Shown here: in pieces, positions 15,984-23,676 of the stretch | How the letters are laid out: each line of letters starts with the position of its first letter | Numbering within the stretch: the first letter of the stretch is position 1 | Assembly: GCA_009929525.1 (NCBI GenBank) | Contig: SAAH01000022.1 | Location: forward strand, 1-42,438 | DNA from: Clostridia bacterium | GTDB taxonomy: Bacteria; Bacillota; Clostridia; Lachnospirales; Lachnospiraceae | Direction of reading: 5' to 3' | Length of the DNA: 42,438 nucleotides | Made by a program: the position numbers and the translations under genes | Notes under the pieces: generated by a model | Seen by the model: only the letters and a program-made list of their open reading frames with translations | The model's database searches: none | Told to the model about the DNA's origin: nothing

Positions 15984-16616
15984 ATGAAAACAATTATATT
16001 AAATGCAAGTCCACGAAAAAACTGGAATACGGCACAATTGCTGAAAGCTGCTGCGGATGGTGCAAAATCTGTTGGTGCAGAGGTTGAGTATATCGATTTG
16101 TATGATTTGAATTTTGCGGGATGCAGGAGTTGTATGCTTTGTAAAAGAAAAGGTGCAGAAAGATGTCATTGCTATTGGAAAGATGATCTTTCTCCAATTA
16201 TAGATAAGGTGTATTTGGCCGATACGCTTTTTATTGGCACACCTATATATTTGGGCAGACCTACAAGTCAATATTTTGCATTTATGGAACGACTACATTT
16301 TTCGTCTCTTTCTTATGATAATTATACCAATTACTTCAAAGGGAAAGTAAATGTAGGAATGTTCGTAACGATGAATGCAACAAAAGAATTTTATGATAAA
16401 CTCTATAAGGAAGAATTTGAAGCTTATGCAAAAGAACTCGAGATGTTAAATGGAGAAGTTCACTTATATCCCTGCTATAATACACTGCAGGTGAAAGATT
16501 ACTCGAAGTTTAATATGTCCAGCTTCAATGAAGAAGAAAAGAAGAAAGCCCATGAAGAATACTTCTCCATAGATTTGGAAAATGCATACAATCTCGGAGC
16601 AAAGTTGAACAGATGA
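15984..16616 (+). CDS. NADPH-dependent FMN reductase/iron-sulfur flavoprotein-like
   Basis: 210 residues of the flavodoxin-like fold. The N-terminal KTIILNASPRKNWNTAQLL is the FMN-phosphate loop, and FIGTPIYLGRPTSQYFAFME (about 87-106) is the family's second flavin segment. A Cys-rich piece between them, CRSCMLCKRKGAERCHC, resembles the compact cluster motif of iron-sulfur flavoproteins, but the spacing was not matched to a known one. GGAGGAG (15971-15977) sits 6 bases before ATG 15984. It is a lone gene in a repeat-bearing, gene-poor stretch. The electron acceptor is unknown. Confidence 0.85.
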   Translation: MKTIILNASPRKNWNTAQLLKAAADGAKSVGAEVEYIDLYDLNFAGCRSCMLCKRKGAERCHCYWKDDLSPIIDKVYLADTLFIGTPIYLGRPTSQYFAFMERLHFSSLSYDNYTNYFKGKVNVGMFVTMNATKEFYDKLYKEEFEAYAKELEMLNGEVHLYPCYNTLQVKDYSKFNMSSFNEEEKKKAHEEYFSIDLENAYNLGAKLNR

Positions 16617-16983
16617 ATCAGAATTGGGAGAAATAGCGGGCATATCACATAAGATCGACAATTATTGCCTCAATATAAACATAATATGCTTATATTCATG
16701 TAGAAATTACACATATAGGAAGCTAAAGGGGTATATACAAAATAATCACAGACATTGCCACACATTTTATAAATTACGTGGCAGAGAAAAAGAAAAATTA
16801 TACAGATGCCACTTCTGGCAGCAAATCACAACAAAATTTTGTGCTACATAATAAAAGAATGAATGTTACGAGGTATGCCAGTACAGTTTCTTGCTATGTG
16901 CCTCAAATATAAATAACCAGCTTCATAATATAAGCAAAAAACATTTATCCAATCTCACTCTATTTCCCCTCAGCCAGGAAACA
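16617..16983. other. AT-rich stretch without a gene
   Basis: About 370 bases after the flavoprotein gene contain only short open frames without ribosome-binding sites. No terminator with a T-run, tRNA or known RNA was seen. The composition shifts sharply from AT-rich to GC-rich at about 16980, where the giant hairpin begins. Confidence 0.5.
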
Positions 16984-17166
16984 GCAACAGCAGCGGGCGG
17001 TATGGTCCAGACGGACAATTTGTGGGTGCCCTTAGCATCTGTGAGATCCCCAGTTTACGGAGACTTAGACGCGAGGGCTCTCCCGAGCGCTCTTAGTCGC
17101 AGTTAACTGGTAGCTCACAGATGCGTTGCCCACGTCCGCCTGGACCATACCGTCCGCTGCTGTTGC
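16984..17166. repeat. Giant imperfect palindrome (183-bp hairpin element)
   Basis: Outer arms of 33 bases (16984-17016 and 17134-17166) pair with 31 Watson-Crick pairs and one wobble. Further in, GTGGG (17022-17026) pairs with CCCAC (17129-17133), the 11-mer GCATCTGTGAG (17035-17045) pairs perfectly with 17114-17124, CCAGTT (17050-17055) with AACTGG (17105-17110), and GACTTAGA (17062-17069) with TCTTAGTC (17091-17098, one T-T mismatch). The centre is GC-rich with two CTTAG boxes. It is much longer and more GC-rich than the terminators in this window and has no T-run. It could be a palindromic mobile repeat, a structured RNA or a recombination site. Confidence 0.85.
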
Positions 17167-17186
17167 GTCCCCTTCGCATCCTCCCC

Positions 17187-17215
17187 TTTACTTTAAAGAA
17201 AAAAAACGTTATACT
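17187..17215 (+). promoter_or_regulatory. Possible promoter for topB
   Basis: TTTACT (17187-17192) and TATACT (17210-17215) are 17 bases apart, about 130 bases before topB and directly after the giant hairpin. Confidence 0.4.
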
Positions 17216-17226
17216 TTTCAAGTACC

Positions 17227-17274
17227 CTGCCGCCAGATCAACAAAACAGCCAGCCGTTGATCCATCGCAGGCAG
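17227..17274. repeat. Small hairpin in the topB leader
   Basis: GATCAAC (17236-17242) pairs with GTTGATC (17256-17262), and CTGCC (17227-17231) with GGCAG (17270-17274), giving a two-part stem around a 13-base loop. No T-run follows. It may be part of a leader structure. Confidence 0.4.
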
Positions 17275-17345
17275 AATATAGCAGGCATAGCTGTTATATA
17301 GAAGAAAAAAATAAACAGTTATGTGGCATCGGAGGATTAGATTGA

Positions 17346-19409
17346 ATGAGTAAATCTTTATTTATAGCAGAGAAACCAAGTGTGGCGCAGGAGTTTGCCA
17401 AGGCACTGAAACTCAAGACACAAAGGCATGACGGATATCTGGAGTCGGAGAATACGATCGTTACCTGGTGTGTAGGTCATCTTGTGACGATGAGTTATCC
17501 GGAAGTGTATGACATTAATTTAAAGCGTTGGTCGTTGGAGACTCTGCCTTTTTTACCGGGAGAATTTAAGTACGAAGTTATTCCGTCGGTAAAAAAACAG
17601 TTTGATATAGTAAAAGAATTATTGAACCGCCCGGATGTGACGACGATATATGTCTGTACTGACTCGGGACGTGAGGGAGAGTACATCTACCGTCTGGTCG
17701 CCCAGATGGCGCAGGTTCGTGGAAAGCAGGAAAAGCGGGTTTGGATCGATTCTCAGACAGAAGAAGAAATCATACGAGGGATCAAAGAGGCAAAGGATCT
17801 CAGTGCATACGATAATCTAAGTGATGCGGCTTATCTTCGGGCAAAGGAAGATTATCTGATGGGAATTAATTTCTCCCGTCTGCTGTCGCTTAGATATGGA
17901 AACAGTATATCGAATTACCTTGGAAATAAATACCAGGCCATCTCCGTAGGAAGAGTTATGACATGTGTACTGGGGATGGTGGTCAGAAGAGAGCGGGAGA
18001 TACGGGAATTTGTAAAAACACCATTTTACCGTGTGCTTGGAAAGTTCGCTCTTGGAGGAAAAGAATTTGACGGTGAGTGGAGAGCCGTTGAGGGCAGCCA
18101 ATATTTTCAGTCTCCTTATCTGTATAAGGAAAATGGATTTAAGGAGAGGGAAAAGGCAGAAGAACTTCAAAAATACCTGCAGAATAAGAGCGGTCAGATC
18201 CTTGAAGAGCCGGGAATGCATGCGGTCCTTGATAAGATAGAAAAGAAAAAGGAAAAGAAGAATCCGCCCCTTTTATACAATCTGGCAGAGCTTCAAAATG
18301 ACTGTTCCAGGATATTCAAGATAAGTCCTGACGAAACACTTCGAGTGGTTCAGGAATTGTATGAAAAAAAGCTGGTTACATACCCAAGAACAGATGCCCG
18401 TGTGCTTTCTACGGCGGTGACAAAGGAAATAACAAGGAACATCAATGGATTGCTGAGGTATCCGCCAGCTCAGGGATTTGCACAGGAAATCTTAGACAAG
18501 GGAAGTTATAAAGGTCTGGAAAAAACCAGATATGTCAATGATAAACAGATCACAGACCATTATGCGATCATACCGACAGGACAGGGGCTGGGAAATCTGA
18601 ACAGACTGCCTGTGGTAACACAAAAGGTATATCAGGTGATCGTCAGAAGATTTTTGAGTATATTCTTCCCACCGGCAGTCTATCAGAAAGTAAGTCTGGT
18701 AACTGCGGTAGACAAGGAAAAGATGTTTTCAAGCTTCAAGGTTTTGATAGAAGAAGGATATCTGAAGGTGGCAAATGTGTCTTCCAGAAAGAAGGAAGAT
18801 CAAACAGCAGATGACTCTGACGAAACGGCAAGTGCTCCAGAGGAGAAAACAGAAGACATCCAGTGTGATGCGGATTTTCTTGAGTATCTGCAGAATCTGA
18901 AAAAAGGTGCCATACTCCCAGTGGAATCTTATGATATCAAAGAGGGAGAGACATCTCCGCCGAAACGGTATAATTCCGGAACCATGATCCTGGCTATGGA
19001 AAATGCAGGACAGCTCATCGAAGATGACGAACTGCGTTCTCTGATCAAAGGAAGCGGGATCGGAACAAGTGCTACCAGGGCAGAGATACTGAAAAAACTG
19101 GTGAATATCAAGTATATTGCCCTCAATAAAAAGACACAGATCATAACCCCCACCCAGTTGGGCGAGATGATATATGAAGTGGTCAATGCATCCATTCGAT
19201 CTCTTTTGAATCCGGAACTTACCGCAAGTTGGGAAAAAGGATTGAATTATGTGGCAGAAGGATCCATCACCTCAGAAGAGTATATGGCTAAACTGGAACA
19301 TTTTATCCGGGTGAGGGTAAGCGGTGTACTGCAGATGAATAATCAATATGTACTTCGGAATAGTTATGATCAGATAGCATCAAATTATAAAAAAGGAGGA
19401 AAATCATGA
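17346..19409 (+). CDS. topB: DNA topoisomerase III
   Basis: 687 residues, a type IA topoisomerase that relaxes and decatenates DNA. The Toprim domain opens with FIAEKPSVAQEFAKAL (6-21) and has CTDSGREGEYIYR (104-116); the active-site Tyr is Y346 in TYPRTDARV. GSGIGTSATRAEIL (about 570) is the late family motif. The protein ends without long zinc-ribbon repeats, as in TopB rather than TopA. The GGAGG before the ATG is about 8-11 bases away. The stop codon overlaps the next start (ATGA), so the two genes are translationally coupled. Confidence 0.95.
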   Translation: MSKSLFIAEKPSVAQEFAKALKLKTQRHDGYLESENTIVTWCVGHLVTMSYPEVYDINLKRWSLETLPFLPGEFKYEVIPSVKKQFDIVKELLNRPDVTTIYVCTDSGREGEYIYRLVAQMAQVRGKQEKRVWIDSQTEEEIIRGIKEAKDLSAYDNLSDAAYLRAKEDYLMGINFSRLLSLRYGNSISNYLGNKYQAISVGRVMTCVLGMVVRREREIREFVKTPFYRVLGKFALGGKEFDGEWRAVEGSQYFQSPYLYKENGFKEREKAEELQKYLQNKSGQILEEPGMHAVLDKIEKKKEKKNPPLLYNLAELQNDCSRIFKISPDETLRVVQELYEKKLVTYPRTDARVLSTAVTKEITRNINGLLRYPPAQGFAQEILDKGSYKGLEKTRYVNDKQITDHYAIIPTGQGLGNLNRLPVVTQKVYQVIVRRFLSIFFPPAVYQKVSLVTAVDKEKMFSSFKVLIEEGYLKVANVSSRKKEDQTADDSDETASAPEEKTEDIQCDADFLEYLQNLKKGAILPVESYDIKEGETSPPKRYNSGTMILAMENAGQLIEDDELRSLIKGSGIGTSATRAEILKKLVNIKYIALNKKTQIITPTQLGEMIYEVVNASIRSLLNPELTASWEKGLNYVAEGSITSEEYMAKLEHFIRVRVSGVLQMNNQYVLRNSYDQIASNYKKGGKS

Positions 19410-20086
19410 TGAGTAAAGAATCAGTAATGATCAAAAATCTGTATGATCTGAATGAAACAATTGCAAAGGATTTGTTTGAGGGGAAGGAATACCCGTGGGA
19501 ACTGCTTCCTCTTATCAAGGATTTTATTATTAAATTGGGAAATACCCTTGACATGAATGATTATGATAAGATCGGCGAAGATATCTGGGTGGCAAAATCG
19601 GCGAAGGTGGCTCCATCCGCTTCTTTGAATGGACCATGTATCATCGGAAAAGAAGCCGAAGTGCGCCAATGCGCATTTATCCGTGGAAATGCGATCGTAG
19701 GGGAAGGTGCTGTAGTGGGCAATTCTACAGAACTGAAAAATGTAATTCTTTTTAATAAGGTGCAGGTTCCTCACTATAATTACGTTGGCGATTCTATTCT
19801 GGGTTACAAAGCACACATGGGTGCAGGATCGATCACTTCGAATGTAAAGTCAGATAAAAAACTTGTGGTTGTCCATGGACAGGATTTTGCTATTGAGACA
19901 GGCATGAAAAAGTTTGGTGCCATGCTGGGCGATAATGTGGAAGTTGGATGTAACTCTGTGCTTAATCCAGGTACAGTAGTAGGAAGAAATTCCAATATTT
20001 ATCCGCTGTCTTGCGTAAGAGGCGTTGTTCCGGAAAAAAGTATATTTAAAAATCTTCAGAATATTGTAAGGAAAATTGAAAAATAA
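19406..20086 (+). CDS. Left-handed beta-helix acyltransferase-like (GlmU C-terminal-like) protein
   Basis: 226 residues. After a 60-residue N-terminal part, hexapeptide repeats run through GEDIWVAKSAKVAPSASLNG, GPCIIGKEAEVRQ, AFIRGNAIVGEGAVVGN, HMGAGSITSNVKSDK and GDNVEVGCNSVLNPGTVVG. These are typical of left-handed beta-helix transferases related to the C-terminal half of GlmU; the nucleotidyltransferase half is absent. It overlaps the topB stop by 4 bases and has AGGAGG 6 bases upstream. The sugar or acyl substrate is unknown. Confidence 0.85.
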   Translation: MMSKESVMIKNLYDLNETIAKDLFEGKEYPWELLPLIKDFIIKLGNTLDMNDYDKIGEDIWVAKSAKVAPSASLNGPCIIGKEAEVRQCAFIRGNAIVGEGAVVGNSTELKNVILFNKVQVPHYNYVGDSILGYKAHMGAGSITSNVKSDKKLVVVHGQDFAIETGMKKFGAMLGDNVEVGCNSVLNPGTVVGRNSNIYPLSCVRGVVPEKSIFKNLQNIVRKIEK

Positions 20087-20123
20087 GAATTGTAACAGAA
20101 AAATAGATAGAGTATAATAAAAG

Positions 20124-20154
20124 TGTCAGTCTACAAGGTTAGGCTGACATTTTT
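20124..20154 (+). terminator. Intrinsic terminator after the topB operon
   Basis: TGTCAGTCTA (20124-20133) pairs with TAGGCTGACA (20140-20149), one pair being a T-G wobble, followed by TTTTT (20150-20154). The next gene starts at 20247. Confidence 0.8.
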
Positions 20155-20246
20155 AGTTTGCAGTTGTATGCGTAAAGTGGTCATCTGCAGAAGATGCACA
20201 ATTACTATTATTAGATGTATAAAGACATGAGGAGGACAACTAAAAA

Positions 20247-21020
20247 ATGCTGGAACTTGTACATGTAACAAAATATTATGGGAAAAATCTTGCAGTAAAT
20301 GATGTGTCATTTGCAGTGCCGGATGGTACGGTTGGTGTTCTTTTAGGACCAAATGGTGCAGGAAAATCAACAATTATAAAAAGTATAGCCGGTCTGTTGA
20401 AATTTAAAGGCGGTATAGGCATCCAGGGAATAGATTCCAGAGATGCAAGAGCAAAAAGAATCTTTGCATACGTGCCGGAGATGCCGGCGATGTATCAGTC
20501 CTTGTCCGTAGCAGAGCATATGGAATTTATCAGAAGAGCATATAAGCTTACGATCACTGATCAGGAGGTTCAGGAGATACTGGAACGTTTTGAACTTTGG
20601 GATAAAAAAGAAAAGCTTGGCGATGAACTCTCAAAAGGTATGATGCAGAAAGTGAGTATTTGCTGTGCACTGCTTATCCGCCCGAGAGTCATGCTGCTCG
20701 ATGAGCCTATGGTAGGCCTTGACCCGAAAGCGATCAAGGAACTGAAAGAGGTGGTACTGGAACTGAAAAATCATGGAACTACAGTTCTTATCAGTACCCA
20801 TATGCTGGAAATGGTACAGGAACTGTGGGATATGGTTTTTGTGATGGACAAAGGAAAGATGATCGCTTCCTATAACCAGTCGGAGACAGAGGGAAAGAAT
20901 CTGGATGAGCTGTTTTTCCAGGTGACAGAGCATCGTGAGGAAACAATGAATAAGGAAATGGAATTTGTCGGCGATACAGATACAACTCGGCAGACGAATC
21001 CGTCGGATAAGGGGGAGTAG
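20247..21020 (+). CDS. ABC exporter ATPase
   Basis: 257 residues with Walker A GPNGAGKST (34-42), an LSKGMMQKV signature (about 131), Walker B VMLLDEPMVGLD and a late ISTHMLEM switch. The family is the CcmA/BcrA type used by export ABC systems. GAGGAGG is about 9 bases before the ATG. Its stop lies one base from the start of the membrane protein at 21022, so the two form one transporter. The C-terminal acidic tail of about 25 residues is variable. Substrate unknown. Confidence 0.93.
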   Translation: MLELVHVTKYYGKNLAVNDVSFAVPDGTVGVLLGPNGAGKSTIIKSIAGLLKFKGGIGIQGIDSRDARAKRIFAYVPEMPAMYQSLSVAEHMEFIRRAYKLTITDQEVQEILERFELWDKKEKLGDELSKGMMQKVSICCALLIRPRVMLLDEPMVGLDPKAIKELKEVVLELKNHGTTVLISTHMLEMVQELWDMVFVMDKGKMIASYNQSETEGKNLDELFFQVTEHREETMNKEMEFVGDTDTTRQTNPSDKGE

Positions 21021-21021
21021 T

Positions 21022-22593
21022 ATGAGTGCATATTTATTCCTTTATAAAAAACTTTGGACGAATTGGGTCCGGAAAATCATTAAGAAACCGGCTTCTTTCA
21101 TATACACGCTGTTGATGGCTGCGTATGTTGTGTGGATGGCCTTTACATTCCACAGCATAGTGGTAGGCGGAGGGTTCGGCACAAAAGAAAACTTTGCACG
21201 TATACTGTGTCTTCTTACTATCTATCTGACACCGGCAAATTATGCCGCCTATGCAAAACGAAAAGGACTGGTCTTTTTACAGGCAGACGTACATTTTTTA
21301 TTCTGTACGCCCTTTAGCCCGAAACTGAATCTGATCTATGCGTATGGAAAAACCATTATATCGACTGTGATCGGCTCCGTTGTGATGTTCCTGGCAGGAA
21401 TTTTCTGGTTTCATATTTCAGCATGGCAGATGATCCTTTATGTGCTGATCTGCCAATTGCTGGATACGGTCATGCAGGCAGCAATCGTAATACTGCTATA
21501 TGGAAATGAGAGACTTAGTGAGAGCTGGAAACGTATCTTTGGATGGCTGATGTATGCGCTTGTTGGATGCTTTGTAGTGATCGCATTTTACATATTATAC
21601 ACAGAAGGATTCAGCTGGGGTTCATTATTCAGATTCTTTGATACAGAATGGATTTCGATGATTCCTCTGATCGGATGGTCTATTGCAGCTATGAGACTGA
21701 TCATATTGGGTCCGACAGTGATCAACGTGGTTTGTACAGGCCTTTATGCAGTTGCCGTGGTTGTGTTGATTACTATGGCATGGAAAATGAAATGTACGGG
21801 ACAGTATTACGAAGATGCCATGAAATTTGCTGATGACTATCAGGAGGCAAGACGCAAAAGCCAAAATGGCGAAGTCACTGTTGTCGGGAAAAAGAAAAAA
21901 TACAAAAGAGCACAGGTGGTATACAAGGGCAGCGGAGCTCATGCTATATTTTACCGTCAGCTTTTAGAATATAAAAAAGAAAAGTTTTTTATCTTTGGAT
22001 TTTTAACTCTTGTTTGTCTTGCGATAGGAATCGGGATAGGATATCTGGCCAGTCATGATTCGTCTATGTCACAGGGAGTGACGAGAATCTATATTATCCC
22101 TGGTGTTATGGCATATATGAGTTTTATCTTCAGTGGCTATAAAACGCGGTGGAGTAAAGAACTGGATAATCCATATGTATTTCTTATTCCGGATTCGGCA
22201 TTCAAGAAGATGTGGTACGCAACACTGATGGATCATATCCGTGCAGCCATCCATGCTTTGCTTATCTGTGTACCGGCGATGTATGGTCTTGGACTTGAGA
22301 TATGGTATCTGCCGATCTATGTATTGATCTTTGTGTGCATGAATGCATCCAGTTTATACTCTCAGACCGTGTGCGGGGTGATATTTGGTAATACAATGGG
22401 AGATAACCTGAAAAGATTTTTACAGATGCTGATGTATATGATCATGCTGATGATCGCAATTATCGCTGCAGTGATCGTAACAATGATCGCAGGTACGATG
22501 GCTGGACTGCTTGCCGTATCAGGATACCTGGCAGTCCTTTCAGGATTGATGGCCTGGGCAGGATCAAGATGCTTTATGAAAATGGAAAGCTGA
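21022..22593 (+). CDS. ABC exporter membrane protein
   Basis: 523 residues with ten or more hydrophobic segments, of the putative ABC exporter type seen with a single ATPase. The start at 21022 gives MSAYLFLYKKLW directly after the ATPase stop; the frame is open further upstream, but that would overlap the ATPase gene. It has a central charged segment (about 270-310, KKKKYKRAQ) facing the cytosol. The two genes probably form a homodimeric-ATPase exporter for a lipid, peptide or antibiotic. No precursor peptide gene was found nearby. Confidence 0.88.
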   Translation: MSAYLFLYKKLWTNWVRKIIKKPASFIYTLLMAAYVVWMAFTFHSIVVGGGFGTKENFARILCLLTIYLTPANYAAYAKRKGLVFLQADVHFLFCTPFSPKLNLIYAYGKTIISTVIGSVVMFLAGIFWFHISAWQMILYVLICQLLDTVMQAAIVILLYGNERLSESWKRIFGWLMYALVGCFVVIAFYILYTEGFSWGSLFRFFDTEWISMIPLIGWSIAAMRLIILGPTVINVVCTGLYAVAVVVLITMAWKMKCTGQYYEDAMKFADDYQEARRKSQNGEVTVVGKKKKYKRAQVVYKGSGAHAIFYRQLLEYKKEKFFIFGFLTLVCLAIGIGIGYLASHDSSMSQGVTRIYIIPGVMAYMSFIFSGYKTRWSKELDNPYVFLIPDSAFKKMWYATLMDHIRAAIHALLICVPAMYGLGLEIWYLPIYVLIFVCMNASSLYSQTVCGVIFGNTMGDNLKRFLQMLMYMIMLMIAIIAAVIVTMIAGTMAGLLAVSGYLAVLSGLMAWAGSRCFMKMES

Positions 22594-22612
22594 GATAATT
22601 AAAAGAAATAAA

Positions 22613-22708
22613 CCCAAAATTGGCGGGATGGGATCATCCAAACAAGATAAGAGCGTTTACAAGCTGGCTGCTCATTGTTTGAATCTTCTCTCCCGCCAAA
22701 TTTCTGGG
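22613..22708. terminator. Long imperfect hairpin between convergent genes
   Basis: TTGGCGGGA (22620-22628) pairs with TCCCGCCAA (691-699 of the same block, 22691-22699), CCCA ends at both sides pair, and CAAACAA (22639-22645) pairs with TTGTTTG (22675-22681). The arms are flanked by A-rich sequence on the left and T-rich on the right. It probably ends transcription from both the ABC operon and the minus-strand gene, though it is longer than needed for that. Confidence 0.6.
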
Positions 22709-22719
22709 ATTTTCGAAAA

Positions 22720-23445
22720 TCAAAACAGATAATGAAGAATCAGCCCATAGAAAAGCAGATGGGCCGGATAAAATACATAAAAGAAATACTTGAGGGATTG
22801 TCCTCTTTTTCCGTTATACAGACTAAGCGGGATAAAAGCCAGGCAGGCGGCCGGTTCCCAAAGAAGGCTTACACAGCCGGCAACTGTACGAAGCAGAGGT
22901 TCATAACGGAAGAAATATAAGATTACGATTACGATGATTCCTTTATAATCATAATCAGTATCCATAAGCCAGACAAGAAGACCGCCAAGTCCGGCAGTGA
23001 TCATTTGCAGATAGATACCATAGGAGTATTCTTTTACAGAATCCATGATCCAGATAACGAGAAATCCGATAAAAAGTGTAAAAAAAACATTCTGATGTTT
23101 GGAATCCATAAAGGTATTGGACAAAGCAAGGTCAAAAGGAATCTCGGATATCAATGCGAATAAAAATAAGCGAAGGGCATATTTTTTTCTGTTGGAGGTG
23201 TGGAGGAATCCTTCGACCAGGAAAAAACAAAAGATAGGGAAAGCGATTCTTCCGATAAAACGCATTACTTTATAAATGCAGTACCAGGTCCAGGCTGGTG
23301 TATCGCGAGCGATAGGTGCCTGAGGAAGAAGAATACCATGGTATAGGATGCTTCCTGCGAGATGGTCGATAGCCATAGTTAAGATTGCTAATAATTTTAA
23401 TGAACTGCCAGAAAAAAGACGGAATTTTGTGGGTAATAGCTGCAT
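22720..23445 (-). CDS. TraX-family membrane protein
   Basis: 241 residues with about eight transmembrane helices. The segments LKLLAILTMAIDHLAG near the N-terminus and FIGRIAFPIFCFFLVEGFLHT are typical of TraX, which in the F plasmid acetylates pilin; chromosomal copies in Firmicutes are membrane acyltransferase-like proteins of unknown target. The ATG at 23445 has AGGAGG 5 bases upstream; the frame is open 16 codons further. Given the pilus-like operon in the same window, a link to pilin modification is possible but not shown; such genes are also common far from pili. Confidence 0.85.
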   Translation of the reverse strand: MQLLPTKFRLFSGSSLKLLAILTMAIDHLAGSILYHGILLPQAPIARDTPAWTWYCIYKVMRFIGRIAFPIFCFFLVEGFLHTSNRKKYALRLFLFALISEIPFDLALSNTFMDSKHQNVFFTLFIGFLVIWIMDSVKEYSYGIYLQMITAGLGGLLVWLMDTDYDYKGIIVIVILYFFRYEPLLRTVAGCVSLLWEPAACLAFIPLSLYNGKRGQSLKYFFYVFYPAHLLFYGLILHYLF

Positions 23446-23676
23446 GGATGCCTCCTGTATAAAAAATGTAAATTGCTGTTTTATGAGAATCATACAGTAA
23501 CTGAGATGAATATGTCAATGAATCCTTTGCATATCATGTAAATAAAAATCGGTAAACATAGTAGAATAATCCATTGCGCAGATTATTTTTGTCCATTGCA
23601 GTATAGGAACTGATTGCGTTATTATTATTTTGGGTTTTTTTACATAAAAATGGCAGAACAAATTGGGAGAAAGCAT

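Noticed and set aside
16624-17106. Open frames across the flavoprotein-topB gap
   Set aside because: They cross the giant hairpin, whose palindromic sequence easily yields open frames, and lack start signals.
17346-19409. Missing second Asp in the Toprim DxD motif of topB
   Set aside because: TDSGREGE resembles the TDAGREGE form that I recall as common in Firmicute TopB, so it is not an anomaly.
20247-22593. Antibiotic or bacteriocin locus around the ABC exporter
   Set aside because: No precursor peptide, modification enzyme or immunity gene is adjacent.
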